A stretch of DNA of 64,000 nt, taken from assembly GCF_001422285.1 (NCBI RefSeq), contig NZ_LMMO01000004.1:498983-562982 (forward strand). The letters run 5' to 3'. Numbering within the stretch: position 1 is the first letter of the stretch; every line of letters begins with the position of its first letter. This document shows, piece after piece, positions 28,392-38,792 of this stretch. Under the pieces are notes generated by a model. The model made no database searches and was not told the DNA's origin. It saw only the letters and a program-made list of their open reading frames with translations. The translations under genes were made by a program, and so were the position numbers. The stretch comes from Frigoribacterium sp. Leaf263 (GTDB lineage: Bacteria; Actinomycetota; Actinomycetes; Actinomycetales; Microbacteriaceae).

Positions 28392-28877
28392 GTGGCTCAG
28401 ATCGCAGATTCCATCGACCAGGCTCCCCAGAGCTTCACCACCGAGAGCACGGCCACCGAGGCCGAGGCGACGCCCCGCGCCGTCCTGAACGTTTCGGGTT
28501 CGGCCGTCGGTCGCCGCAAGGAGGCCATCGCCCGCGCTCGCCTCGTGCCCGGCACCGGCACCTTCGTCGTGAACGGCCGCACGCTCGAGGAGTACTTCCC
28601 GAACAAGCTGCACCAGCAGCTGATCAACGACCCGTTCAAGGTCCTCGACCTGCTCGGCGCGTACGACGTCACCGTCAAGGTGACCGGCGGCGGCCCCTCC
28701 GGCCAGGCCGGCGCGCTGCGCCTCGCGATCGCCCGTTCGCTCAACGAGATCGACCGCGAGAACAACCGTGCGACCCTCAAGAAGGCCGGCTTCCTGACTC
28801 GTGACGCCCGCGTCATCGAGCGCAAGAAGGCCGGTCTCAAGAAGGCCCGCAAGGCCTCGCAGTTCTCGAAGCGCTAA
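28392..28877 (+). CDS. rpsI: 30S ribosomal protein S9
   Basis: From about residue 35 this is a standard S9: [56 protein letters not shown] and the basic tail ending RKASQFSKR, whose last Arg reaches the P-site tRNA anticodon. The first 34 residues are an acidic, Thr/Glu/Ala-rich extension (common in Actinobacteria), giving 161 residues against 130 in E. coli. GTG 28392 lies 12 bases after AAGGA. Confidence 0.96.
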   Translation: MAQIADSIDQAPQSFTTESTATEAEATPRAVLNVSGSAVGRRKEAIARARLVPGTGTFVVNGRTLEEYFPNKLHQQLINDPFKVLDLLGAYDVTVKVTGGGPSGQAGALRLAIARSLNEIDRENNRATLKKAGFLTRDARVIERKKAGLKKARKASQFSKR

Positions 28878-28903
28878 ACGCGCACTCCACGGCAGGTCTC
28901 GCG

Positions 28904-30265
28904 ATGTCGCGTCTCTTCGGTACCGACGGTGTTCGGGGCCTCGCCAACCGTGAGCTGACCGCCGCGCTCGCCCTGGGCCTCGCCCAGGCGAGCGCGGTGG
29001 TGCTCACGAAGGGGCATCACGCCGATGCCCGACGCGCCGAGGGGCGGCGACCCGTCGCCGTCGTGGCACGCGACCCCCGCATCTCGGGGGAGTTCCTGAC
29101 CGCCGCCGTCAGCGCGGGTCTGGCCAGCTCCGGTGTCGATGTGCTCGACGCCGGGGTCATCCCGACCCCCGCGGCGGCGTTCCTCGTCGACGACATCGGC
29201 GCCGACTTCGGCGTGATGATCAGCGCCTCGCACAATCCGGCGCCCGACAACGGCATCAAGTTCTTCGCGTTCGGCGGCACGAAGCTGCCCGACGAGGTCG
29301 AGGACCGCATCCAGGCCGCGATGAGCGAGCCCCAGCTGATGCCCATCGGCGCCGACGTCGGTCGGATCCGGCGCTTCGCCGACGCCGAGGACCGCTACGT
29401 GCTGCACCTCCTCGGCGCGCTGCCCAACCGCCTCGACGGCATCCACGTCGTCCTCGACTGCGCCCATGGCGCCGCGGCCGCCGTCTCGCCCGAGGTGTTC
29501 ACCGACGCCGGTGCGAAGATCACGCTGATCGGCGCCGACCCCGACGGCGTGAACATCAACGACGGCGTCGGTTCGACGCACCTTGACAACCTCGCCCGTG
29601 CCGTCCTCGAGCACGGCGCCGACGTCGGGATCGCGCACGACGGCGACGCCGACCGCTGCCTGGCCGTCGACGCCACCGGCGCCGTGGTCGACGGCGACCA
29701 GATCATGGCCATCCTCGCCGTCGCTCAGAAGGAGCGCGGCGCCCTCGCCTCCGACACCCTCGTGGCCACGGTCATGAGCAACCTCGGTCTCACCCGGGCC
29801 ATGGCCGAGAACGGCATCACCGTCCGCCAGACCCGCGTCGGCGACCGGTACGTCCTCGAGGACATGAACGAGCACGGCTTCACGCTCGGCGGTGAGCAGT
29901 CCGGTCACATCGTCTTCAGCGACTACGCGACGACGGGCGACGGGATCCTCACCGGCCTGTCGCTGGTGGCTCGCATGGCGGCGACGGGCAAGAGCCTTGC
30001 CGAGCTCGCCTCGGTCATGACGGTGTTCCCGCAGATCCTCATCAACGTCACGGGCGTCGATCGCGATCGTCTCGCCGACGACGAGGGCGTCGCCGAGGCC
30101 GTCGCCGCTTTCAGCGACGAGCTCGGAGACACGGGGCGGGTCCTCCTCCGTCCGTCGGGCACCGAGCCCGTCATCCGGGTCATGGTCGAGGCGGCCGACC
30201 AGGCGACCGCGGATCGCGTCGCCCACGCTCTGGCCGACGTCGTCCGCGAGCGGCTCGCGCTCTAG
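28904..30265 (+). CDS. glmM: Phosphoglucosamine mutase
   Basis: GlmM converts glucosamine-6-phosphate to glucosamine-1-phosphate for UDP-GlcNAc and peptidoglycan synthesis. The 453-residue product has the N-terminal [17 protein letters not shown], the active-site [14 protein letters not shown] (phosphoserine Ser109), the metal-binding [30 protein letters not shown] (sugar recognition) and the C-terminal [15 protein letters not shown] phosphate site. It follows rpsI by 26 bases, as in many Gram-positives. glmS, the preceding step of the same pathway, is encoded 2.2 kb downstream. Confidence 0.97.
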   Translation: MSRLFGTDGVRGLANRELTAALALGLAQASAVVLTKGHHADARRAEGRRPVAVVARDPRISGEFLTAAVSAGLASSGVDVLDAGVIPTPAAAFLVDDIGADFGVMISASHNPAPDNGIKFFAFGGTKLPDEVEDRIQAAMSEPQLMPIGADVGRIRRFADAEDRYVLHLLGALPNRLDGIHVVLDCAHGAAAAVSPEVFTDAGAKITLIGADPDGVNINDGVGSTHLDNLARAVLEHGADVGIAHDGDADRCLAVDATGAVVDGDQIMAILAVAQKERGALASDTLVATVMSNLGLTRAMAENGITVRQTRVGDRYVLEDMNEHGFTLGGEQSGHIVFSDYATTGDGILTGLSLVARMAATGKSLAELASVMTVFPQILINVTGVDRDRLADDEGVAEAVAAFSDELGDTGRVLLRPSGTEPVIRVMVEAADQATADRVAHALADVVRERLAL

Positions 30266-30335
30266 CGGGTCCGACCCGCGCCTGCCTCAGGCCCCGCGTC
30301 CCCGCACCCGTGCCGGCGTCGGGCACCATGGGTGC

Positions 30336-31373
30336 ATGCTCCTCCTGCTGCCCGCCGTGGTCTTCGCCGTGCTCTACGTCGTCAGCCGCGTCCGTGACGC
30401 TCGCCGTCTCCGCAACGGCGTGTTCCTCGTCGCAGCCCTCGGCTGCCTGCTCGTGGCCGGTGTCCTCGAGGTCGCCGCGACCGGGCCCGCACAGCAGAGC
30501 GCCGTCCTGCTCGGCGTCCTTTTCGTCGGACTGCTCGTGGTGGTGCTCGCGTTGTTCCTGCTCGGCAACGGAGTCACCATGCTGCGTTCCGAGGGGCGCA
30601 GCCTCGGCAACCTGCTCTCGCTGCTGGCGGGCGTCGCCATCCTGCTCGTGCCGGTCGCCGCGGCCGTGCTGGTCTTCGGGCCCGACGTCGTCGAGCTGCC
30701 GGGACCGGTCGGGGTCGTGCTCGTCGCCCTGGGCGTCCTCCTGGTCTTCGTCGCGGGGTACGCGGCCGCGACCTTCGCCGCGTTCGGGCTCTATTCGCTG
30801 GTCTACAGCCGCTACCGGCACACGCGCACTCCCGCGACGGTGGTCGTGCTCGGCTCCGGCCTAATCCGCGGCGAGGTGCCGCCGCTGCTGCGCAGCCGTC
30901 TCGACAAGGCGCTCTCGGTCTACCGCTCCGTGCCCGGCACGGTCGCGAGGCCGCTGCTGGTGCCGTCGGGCGGCCAGGGCTCCGACGAGCCGCGCGCGGA
31001 GGGCGACGCGATGGCCGAGTACCTCCTCGCGCAGGGAGCCGACCCCGCCGACGTCCGGCCGGAGACCGCCTCGACGAGCACTCGCGAGAACCTGCTCCTC
31101 TCGCGCGAGGTGCAGCGCGCCGCCGGCCGCGACGGCAGCACCCTCGTCGTGACGAACGATTACCACGTGCTGCGCGCCGCCCTGCTGGCCCGCTCGATCG
31201 GGAGCGACGCCCAGGTCGTCGGGTCGCCGACGGCCGCCTACTACGTGCCGAGCGCGTTCCTCCGCGAGTACATCGCGATCATGGTCGAGCATCGGCGGCT
31301 GAACGCCGCGGCGGTGCTGACGCTGGCGGGGCTCGTCGGGCTGGCCGTCGTCTGGTCGCTGCTGCCGATCTGA
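30336..31373 (+). CDS. YdcF/DUF218-family membrane protein
   Basis: The N-terminal 155 residues hold about five hydrophobic segments with Val/Leu-rich runs. A C-terminal DUF218 domain follows: ATVVVLGSGLIRGEVPPLL, RPLLVPSGGQGSDEPRAEGDAMAEYL, ETASTSTRENLLLS and VVTNDYHVLRAALLAR (conserved Asn-Asp-x-His). One more hydrophobic segment ends the protein. YdcF-like domains are linked to vancomycin high-temperature exclusion (SanA/ElyC) and envelope maintenance, but no reaction is established. ATG 30336 has no clear ribosome-binding site. The gene converges on coaA. Confidence 0.85.
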   Translation: MLLLLPAVVFAVLYVVSRVRDARRLRNGVFLVAALGCLLVAGVLEVAATGPAQQSAVLLGVLFVGLLVVVLALFLLGNGVTMLRSEGRSLGNLLSLLAGVAILLVPVAAAVLVFGPDVVELPGPVGVVLVALGVLLVFVAGYAAATFAAFGLYSLVYSRYRHTRTPATVVVLGSGLIRGEVPPLLRSRLDKALSVYRSVPGTVARPLLVPSGGQGSDEPRAEGDAMAEYLLAQGADPADVRPETASTSTRENLLLSREVQRAAGRDGSTLVVTNDYHVLRAALLARSIGSDAQVVGSPTAAYYVPSAFLREYIAIMVEHRRLNAAAVLTLAGLVGLAVVWSLLPI

Positions 31374-31380
31374 CCCGACC

Positions 31381-31393
31381 CGCGCCTCCTCGG
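31381..31393 (-). repeat. GAGGAGGCGCGG motif copy (ydcF/coaA convergent spacer)
   Basis: CGCGCCTCCTCGG lies eight bases after the YdcF-like stop, in a 55-bp convergent spacer. Confidence 0.65.
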
Positions 31394-31428
31394 CCCCTGG
31401 CGGCAGGGCGACGGACGGGGCGGTCCGG

Positions 31429-32382
31429 TCAGATCTTGCGGAGCAGGACCGAGTCGACCTTGTGATCGGCGGACTTCCGGAGCACCAGCGTCGCGCGGGA
31501 CCTCGTGGGCAGCACGTTCTCGAGCAGGTTGGGCTCGTTGACCCCGCGCCAGATGCCCGACGCGAAGCGCCGCGCCTCGCCCTCGTCCATGTCGGCGAAG
31601 CGGTGGAAGTACGAGCGCTCCTGCGTGAACGCGCTCTTCTGCAGGGCGAGGAACCTCTCGACGAACCAGTTCTCGATGTCGCCCGTGCGGGCGTCGACGT
31701 AGACGGTGAAGTCGAAGAGGTCGCTGAGCGCGAGGCGACCGCCGAGGGGCGGCTGCAGGACGTTCAGGCCCTCGACGATCAGGATGTCGGGTCGACGGAC
31801 GACGACCTCGGCGCTCGGCATGATGTCGTAGCTCGTGTGCGAGTAGAAGGGTGCGCGCACCTCCTCGGCGCCGCTCTTGACCTGCGAGACGAAGCGCAGC
31901 AGGTGACGCCGGTCGTACGACTCGGGGAACCCCTTGCGGTGCATGATCCCGCGGCGCTCGAGCTCGGCGTTGGGGTAGAGGAAGCCGTCCGTCGTGACGA
32001 GCTCGACGCGCGGGGTGTCGTCCCACCGCGACAGCAGCTCTCTCAGGAGGCGCGCGACGGTGGACTTGCCGACTGCGACGGACCCGGCGACGCCGATCAC
32101 GAACGGCGTCCGCTGCGCGCGTTCGCCGAGGAAGTCGCTGGTCGCCCGGTGCAGATTGCGCGCCCCGGCGGCGTACAGGTTCAGCAGGCGGCTGAGCGGG
32201 ACGTAGACGTCCTGGACCTCGCTCATGTCGAGCCGGTCGCCGAGCCCGCGGAGCTGGACGATCTCGGTCTCGGTGAGAGGGAGGCGCGTGGCCGGGGCCA
32301 GATCGGCCCACGCGGCACGGTCGATCTCGACGAACGGGGAGGCGTGCGCGGTCGCGTGCGTCGTCGGGGTCGCGTCGGCCAT
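31429..32382 (-). CDS. coaA: Type I pantothenate kinase
   Basis: CoaA catalyses the first committed step of coenzyme A synthesis (pantothenate to 4'-phosphopantothenate). The 317-residue product carries the P-loop [12 protein letters not shown] (96-107), [28 protein letters not shown] and [12 protein letters not shown], plus the late [17 protein letters not shown] region, all typical of the prokaryotic type I enzyme. Start 32382 matches homologues. An in-frame ATG at 32427 lies upstream but would overlap the divergent glmS start. Only 43 bp separate the coaA and glmS start codons. Confidence 0.95.
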   Translation of the reverse strand: MADATPTTHATAHASPFVEIDRAAWADLAPATRLPLTETEIVQLRGLGDRLDMSEVQDVYVPLSRLLNLYAAGARNLHRATSDFLGERAQRTPFVIGVAGSVAVGKSTVARLLRELLSRWDDTPRVELVTTDGFLYPNAELERRGIMHRKGFPESYDRRHLLRFVSQVKSGAEEVRAPFYSHTSYDIMPSAEVVVRRPDILIVEGLNVLQPPLGGRLALSDLFDFTVYVDARTGDIENWFVERFLALQKSAFTQERSYFHRFADMDEGEARRFASGIWRGVNEPNLLENVLPTRSRATLVLRKSADHKVDSVLLRKI

Positions 32383-32412
32383 GGGGTCGAGGCTACCCGC
32401 TGGCCGAAGCCG

Positions 32413-32418
32413 TAGGAT
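32413..32418 (+). promoter_or_regulatory. -10 box for glmS (leaderless type)
   Basis: TAGGAT ends seven bases before the glmS ATG inside the 43-bp divergent coaA/glmS spacer. No Shine-Dalgarno sequence is present. Confidence 0.55.
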
Positions 32419-32425
32419 CGTCCCC

Positions 32426-34288
<1,863 letters not shown>

Positions 34289-34325
34289 ATGCGATCCGGG
34301 CACCGATGACACACCGAGCGACAGC

Positions 34326-34775
34326 GTGATCGCCGGCATCGGGGTCGACGTGGTCGACCTCGCGCGCTTCGAGCGATCCCTCACCCGGACCCCGGCTCTG
34401 CGGGGGCGTCTGTTCGGCGACGACGAGACGCGACTGCGCGACGGCTCGCCCCGGTCGGCCTCGTCGCTCGCCGCACGGTTCGCCGCCAAGGAGGCGCTGA
34501 TCAAGGCCCTGGGCGGGTCGACGGGGGTCTCGTGGCACGACATCGTCGTCGTGTCCGACGACCAGGGCGCCCCGTCGTTGGCGCTCCGGGGCGGGGCGGC
34601 GGCCCTGGCCGACAGCCGCGGCGTCGCGCACCTGCACCTCTCGCTCAGCCACGACGGCGGGGTGGCCGTCGCCTACGTCATCGCCGAGCAGGCCGACCGG
34701 CCCGCTGGCGGCACCACCGACCGACCTCCGTCGGCGACCATCCGAGACGAACCCGAGGAGACGATCCCCGCGTGA
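34326..34775 (+). CDS. acpS: Holo-[acyl-carrier-protein] synthase
   Basis: AcpS transfers 4'-phosphopantetheine from CoA to acyl carrier protein. The product has IAGIGVDVVDLARFE (metal Asp8), LAARFAAKEALIKALG (catalytic Glu) and LHLSLSHDGGVAVAYVIAE. These 120 residues form a full AcpS. The last 30 (DRPAGGTTDRPPSATIRDEP) are an unconserved tail. GTG 34326 starts 37 bp after glmS; GAGCGACA gives a weak site. The stop overlaps the first alanine racemase by four bases. Confidence 0.93.
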   Translation: MIAGIGVDVVDLARFERSLTRTPALRGRLFGDDETRLRDGSPRSASSLAARFAAKEALIKALGGSTGVSWHDIVVVSDDQGAPSLALRGGAAALADSRGVAHLHLSLSHDGGVAVAYVIAEQADRPAGGTTDRPPSATIRDEPEETIPA

Positions 34776-35860
34776 CGCAAGACGCCATCATCACCGTCGA
34801 CACCGCGGCCCTGCGCCACAACGTGAGCGTGCTGCGCGCCGCCGTGGCCCCCCGCGCCGTCATGGTCGTCGTGAAGGCCAACGCCTACGGGCACGGTGCG
34901 GTCGAGTCCGCGAGGGCGTTCGTCGAGGCCGGTGCCGACTGGCTGGGGGTGGCCGACCTCGACGAGGCGCTCGAGCTGCGCCGGGCCGGCATCACGGCGC
35001 CGATCCTCGCCTGGCTGCACGCGCCCGGCGAGACGTTCGAGGCCGCCGCGGCCCACGACGTCACCCCCGCCGTGTCTGACGTCGCTCAGCTCGAGGCGGC
35101 GGCCGCCGCCGGCGTTCGGGCCGTCCACCTGTGCATCGACACCGGTCTGAGCCGCAACGGCGCCGTCGAGGCCGAGTGGCCCGCGCTCTTCGGCCGCGCG
35201 GCGGAGCTCGCCGACCGCCTGCCCGTCGAAGGGCTGATGAGCCACCTCTCGAACGCCTCACCCGAAGAGGACGGCAAGCAGGCCGCCGCGTTCGTCCGCG
35301 CACGCGGTCTGCTCGGCGACCTCGGCATCGACCCCGAGCTGTCGCACCTCGCCGCCTCGGCGGCCGGTCTCAGCTACTCGGGCACCCGCTTCGGACTCGT
35401 CCGGTTCGGCCTGGCCGCCTACGGCATCAGCCCCTTCGGCGGGCGCACGGCCGCCGAGTGGGGGCTGCGCCCGGCGCTGACGCTCTCCGCGCCCGTCACC
35501 ACCATCAAGCGGGTGCCCGCCGGCGAGGGCGTCTCGTACGGCTACCTGTTCCGCCCCGAGCGCGACACCACGATCGCCGTGGTCCCGGTCGGCTACGCCG
35601 ACGGCGTGGACCGCGCCGCGAGCGACCGGGCCTCCGTGACCATCGGCCGTCGCACCTACCGGGTCCGGGGGCGCATCGCGATGAACGCCCTCGTGATCGA
35701 CGTGGGCGACGATCCCGTCGAGGTGGGCGACGACGTCGTGCTCTTCGGCGATCCCGCGTCCGGGCACCAGAGCGCCGAGGACTGGGCCACCGCCTCCGGG
35801 GGGATCGCCTACGAGACCGTCGCCTGCCTGTCGGGCGCCCTGACCCGGAGATACCTGTGA
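34772..35860 (+). CDS. alr: Alanine racemase (first of two tandem copies)
   Basis: A PLP enzyme that interconverts L- and D-alanine for peptidoglycan. The 362-residue product has the PLP-lysine motif VVVKANAYGHGA (Lys35), HLCIDTGLSRNG, LSHLSNASPEEDG, RFGLAAYGISPFGG, and the C-terminal catalytic Tyr region GEGVSYGYLFRPERDT plus VPVGYADGVDR and RGRIAMNALVIDVGDD. GTG 34772 overlaps the acpS stop; a GAGGAGAC site precedes it. A second, divergent alr follows immediately. Confidence 0.92.
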   Translation: MTQDAIITVDTAALRHNVSVLRAAVAPRAVMVVVKANAYGHGAVESARAFVEAGADWLGVADLDEALELRRAGITAPILAWLHAPGETFEAAAAHDVTPAVSDVAQLEAAAAAGVRAVHLCIDTGLSRNGAVEAEWPALFGRAAELADRLPVEGLMSHLSNASPEEDGKQAAAFVRARGLLGDLGIDPELSHLAASAAGLSYSGTRFGLVRFGLAAYGISPFGGRTAAEWGLRPALTLSAPVTTIKRVPAGEGVSYGYLFRPERDTTIAVVPVGYADGVDRAASDRASVTIGRRTYRVRGRIAMNALVIDVGDDPVEVGDDVVLFGDPASGHQSAEDWATASGGIAYETVACLSGALTRRYL

Positions 35861-36990
35861 GCGCCGGCTATCTGCGACGGGCGACCGTCGACCTCGCGGC
35901 CTACCGCGCCAACCTCTCGTCGCTGGTCGAGCGTCTCGCGCCGGTCGAGGTGCTCGCCATCGTCAAGGCCGATGCGTACTCGAACGGCATCGACGTCATG
36001 GTCCCCGAGGCCGTCGCCGCCGGCGTCCGCTGGTTCGGCACGGTCGAGCTCGCCCCGGCGCTGCGACTGCGACGAGCCGGCGTGGCGCTCGAGGCGTCCT
36101 TCTTCGCCTGGCAGCTCGGACCCGACGACGACTACGCGGGGGCCGTCGAGCACCGGGTCGACCTCGGCGTGTCGACGCTCGAGCAGCTCGAGGCCTTCGC
36201 GGACGCGGCCCGCCGGGCCGGCTCCGAGGCGTTGGTGCATCTGACCATCGACACCGGCCTGCACCGCGAGGGCTGCCTCCCCGCCGACTGGGCCGAGTTC
36301 GTCTCCCGGGCGGTGGCCCTCCGCGACGAGGGCGTGGTGCGCCTCCGCGGGGCCTTCTCGCACGTCTCCGAGACCAGCGAGGCCGACGACCACGCGGCGT
36401 CGGTCGTGTTCCGCAAGGCGCTCGCCGACGCCGAGGCGCTCGGCGCGACGTTCGAGAAGCGGCACATGTCGTCGAGCTCGGCGGGCATGGAGCACCCCGA
36501 GAGGCGCTTCGACATGGTGCGCATGGGGTCGAACGGCTACGGCATCCCCGTGACGGAGGGCGTCACCGCGAGCGACCGGGGTCTGCGGCCCGTGCTGACC
36601 CTGAGCGCCTGCGTCGTGCGCGTGAAGCGGGTCCCCGCCGGCACGGGCGTCTCGTACGACTACACGTACCGGGCCGAGCGCGACACGACGCTCGCGCTCG
36701 TGCCGATCGGCTACGCCGACGGCGTCAGCAGGCGGGCCCAGCACGGGGTGGAGGTGACGGTGCGGGGTCGCCGGTACCCGATCGTCGGGCGCGTGGCGAT
36801 GGACCAGTTCCTGATCGACGTCGGCGACGACCCGATCGAGGTCGGCGACGAGGTCCTGCTCTTCGGGTCGGGCGACGGCGGCGAGCTCACCATCGGCGAA
36901 TGGGCCGAGGCCACGGGCACGATCCCCGAGGAGGTCTCGTGCCGCATCGGCGCGCGCGTGCCGCGCGTGTACCTGGGCCGCCGGGCATGA
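35857..36990 (+). CDS. Alanine racemase-like protein (second tandem copy)
   Basis: The 377-residue product has the same fold-type III layout as its neighbour: VLAIVKADAYSNG (PLP Lys37), LTIDTGLHREG, SHVSETSEADDHAA, GSNGYGIPVTEG, TGVSYDYTYRAERDT, VPIGYADGVSRR and VGRVAMDQFLIDVGDDP. Differences from copy one include SNG for the usual GHG after the lysine and an SSSSAGMEHPE loop where copy one has ASAAGLSY. The key Lys and Tyr are kept, so it is probably active, but its substrate could differ (another amino acid). It overlaps copy one by four bases and tsaE by four. Confidence 0.88.
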   Translation: MSAGYLRRATVDLAAYRANLSSLVERLAPVEVLAIVKADAYSNGIDVMVPEAVAAGVRWFGTVELAPALRLRRAGVALEASFFAWQLGPDDDYAGAVEHRVDLGVSTLEQLEAFADAARRAGSEALVHLTIDTGLHREGCLPADWAEFVSRAVALRDEGVVRLRGAFSHVSETSEADDHAASVVFRKALADAEALGATFEKRHMSSSSAGMEHPERRFDMVRMGSNGYGIPVTEGVTASDRGLRPVLTLSACVVRVKRVPAGTGVSYDYTYRAERDTTLALVPIGYADGVSRRAQHGVEVTVRGRRYPIVGRVAMDQFLIDVGDDPIEVGDEVLLFGSGDGGELTIGEWAEATGTIPEEVSCRIGARVPRVYLGRRA

Positions 36991-37511
36991 CCGACGACGC
37001 CCTCCCGCTCTTCGACGGTCCGGTGTCCGACGCCGAGACGATGGAGGCCCTGGGCCGCCGTCTCGGCGGCCTGCTGCGGGCGGGCGACCTCGTCGTCCTG
37101 ACCGGTCCGCTGGGTGCCGGCAAGACGACGCTCACCCGCGGCATCGGCGAGGGGCTGCAGGTGCGCGGGCAGGTCGCGAGTCCGACCTTCGTGCTCGCGC
37201 GGACCCACCCGAGCGCGACGGGCGCGCCCCTCGTCCACGTCGACGCCTACCGGCTGGGGGGCGCGGCCGAGCTCGACGACCTCGACCTCGACTACGAGGG
37301 ATCGGTCGTCGTGGTCGAGTGGGGAGCGGGGCTGCTCGACGGCGTCTCCGAGTCGTGGCTCGACGTCGTGATCGAGCGACCGACCGGCGCGGGAGCGGCC
37401 GCCGCCGACCCCGCGAGCGACCCCGACTCCGATGCCGACCCCGACGCCACGGTCGACGAACCGCGCCACGTGACGATCACCATGCACGGGCCCCGCTGGG
37501 CCCACCTCTAG
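36987..37511 (+). CDS. tsaE: tRNA t6A biosynthesis ATPase TsaE
   Basis: TsaE is the ATPase that works with TsaB and TsaD to make threonylcarbamoyladenosine-37 in ANN-decoding tRNAs. The 174-residue product has the P-loop TGPLGAGKTTLTRG, SPTFVLARTHP, LVHVDAYRL and VVVVEWGAGL, diagnostic of the family. After about residue 130 there is an Asp/Pro/Ala insertion (DPASDPDSDADPDAT) and a final strand. ATG 36987 overlaps the second racemase stop (ATGA). Confidence 0.93.
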   Translation: MTDDALPLFDGPVSDAETMEALGRRLGGLLRAGDLVVLTGPLGAGKTTLTRGIGEGLQVRGQVASPTFVLARTHPSATGAPLVHVDAYRLGGAAELDDLDLDYEGSVVVVEWGAGLLDGVSESWLDVVIERPTGAGAAAADPASDPDSDADPDATVDEPRHVTITMHGPRWAHL

Positions 37512-37526
37512 ACACCGCGGCGCGAG

Positions 37527-37539
37527 CCGAGGAGGCGCG
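37527..37539 (+). repeat. GAGGAGGCGCGG motif copy (tsaE-tsaB spacer)
   Basis: CCGAGGAGGCGCG lies 15 bases after the tsaE stop and 21 bases before the tsaB -10 box. Confidence 0.65.
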
Positions 37540-37560
37540 GGTCGTGTCGGACGCGTCGCC

Positions 37561-37566
37561 TACGAT
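37561..37566 (+). promoter_or_regulatory. -10 box for tsaB-rimI-tsaD (leaderless type)
   Basis: TACGAT ends six bases before the tsaB GTG. The 61-bp spacer after tsaE thus seems to restart transcription of the t6A cluster. Confidence 0.55.
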
Positions 37567-37572
37567 TGACAG

Positions 37573-38253
37573 GTGATCCTGGCCATCGACACCTCCGCGG
37601 GGACGACCGTCGCCGTCGTCGACCGCGACCGCGGCGTGCTCGCCGAGCGGACCGAGACGGACACCCGGCGTCATGCCGAGGTGGTCGGCACCCTCATCGA
37701 GTCGGCCCTCGCCGGGGCCGGCGTCGTGCCGACCGACCTCAGCGCCGTCGTCGCCGGCGTGGGGCCGGGGCCGTACACGGGGCTGCGCGTCGGCATCGTC
37801 GCCGCGCGCGCCTTCGCCTTCGGCATCGGGCGCCCGTGCCTCGCGGTCGCCAGCCACGACGCGGTCGCCTTCGAGCGCCTCTCGACGGGCGCGGGCGGCA
37901 GCGGCTCGGTGGCCACGCCGAGCGGGCGACTCGACGCGCCGCTCGTCGTGGTGACCGACGCGCGTCGTCGCGAGGTCGCGTGGACGGCCTACCGCGGGCT
38001 CGACGCCGACGGGCTGCCGGTGCCCCTCGACGGCCCGACGCTGGCCCGCCCGGCCGAGCTCGACGGCGTCCTCGGCGAGGCCGCCGCCTGGCCGCGCACC
38101 GACCCCGACGACACCGCGGTGTCGGCCGCCGCGCTCGGGATGCTCGCCGAGCGGCTCTTCGAGCACGGCCGGGAGTTCGCCGGGCCGGCGCCCCTCTACC
38201 TCCGCGAACCCGACGTCACGGTCTCGGCCGGTCCGAAGCCGGTCGGGCGATGA
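37573..38253 (+). CDS. tsaB: tRNA t6A biosynthesis protein TsaB
   Basis: TsaB is the inactive ASKHA-fold partner that activates TsaD. The 226-residue product begins [20 protein letters not shown] and has the signature [20 protein letters not shown] and [14 protein letters not shown]. The C-terminal half is less conserved, as usual for the family. GTG 37573 directly follows a -10 box. The stop overlaps the rimI ATG by four bases. Confidence 0.93.
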   Translation: MILAIDTSAGTTVAVVDRDRGVLAERTETDTRRHAEVVGTLIESALAGAGVVPTDLSAVVAGVGPGPYTGLRVGIVAARAFAFGIGRPCLAVASHDAVAFERLSTGAGGSGSVATPSGRLDAPLVVVTDARRREVAWTAYRGLDADGLPVPLDGPTLARPAELDGVLGEAAAWPRTDPDDTAVSAAALGMLAERLFEHGREFAGPAPLYLREPDVTVSAGPKPVGR

Positions 38254-38792
38254 GCGCGACCCTCCGCCGTGCCTCCCTGGGCGACCTCGACCGCGTCATG
38301 GCACTCGAGACCAGCGTCTTCACGACCGACGCGTGGTCCCGCGAGGGCATGGCGCACGAGCTGGCGTCGCCCGACGGCTGGTACCTCGTGGCCGAGGACG
38401 ACGAGGACGACGATGTCGTCGGGGCGGGCGAGACCCCTCTGGCCGGTTACTGCGGTCTGCTGGTGCTGCCCGGCGCCCCGGACGCCGACGTGCAGACCAT
38501 CGCGGTGGCCCCCCGGGCTCGCCGCCGTGGACTCGGCCGCGCCCTCATGACCGAGATGATCGACGAGGCGCGCCGCCGTCGGGTCCGCAAGATGTTCCTC
38601 GAGGTCCGCGCCGACAACCCCGGCGCCCAGCACCTCTACGAGTCCCTCGGCTTCGAGCCCATCGCCGTGCGTCCGCGCTACTACATGCCCGACGGGGTCG
38701 ACGCCGTCGTGATGCGGCTCGACCTCACCCCCGCGTCGACCGGCGCGGTCGGCACGTCGGACGCCGCCTCGCAGACAGGACACTCCTCGTGA
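38250..38792 (+). CDS. rimI: Ribosomal-protein-alanine N-acetyltransferase (GNAT)
   Basis: A GNAT-fold acetyltransferase; RimI acetylates the N-terminus of S18 in E. coli and other proteins in Actinobacteria. The 180-residue product shows [19 protein letters not shown], the acetyl-CoA pyrophosphate loop [35 protein letters not shown] and the final [20 protein letters not shown] Glu/Asp-rich insert ([10 protein letters not shown]) interrupts the second strand. The last 22 residues are an unconserved Thr/Ser/Ala tail that overlaps the tsaD start. The tsaB-rimI-tsaD order is typical for Actinobacteria. Confidence 0.93.
   Translation: MSATLRRASLGDLDRVMALETSVFTTDAWSREGMAHELASPDGWYLVAEDDEDDDVVGAGETPLAGYCGLLVLPGAPDADVQTIAVAPRARRRGLGRALMTEMIDEARRRRVRKMFLEVRADNPGAQHLYESLGFEPIAVRPRYYMPDGVDAVVMRLDLTPASTGAVGTSDAASQTGHSS

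Noticed and set aside
32383-32425. glmS ribozyme or other riboswitch before glmS
   Set aside because: Only 43 bp separate the divergent starts and the predicted transcript is leaderless, so there is no room.
34772-36990. Assembly duplication of alr
   Set aside because: The two genes differ throughout in sequence and length, so they are true paralogues.
38250-38792. rimI as part of a longer fused frame from 37566
   Set aside because: The upstream part is an out-of-frame shadow of tsaB; the true start is the ATG overlapping the tsaB stop.
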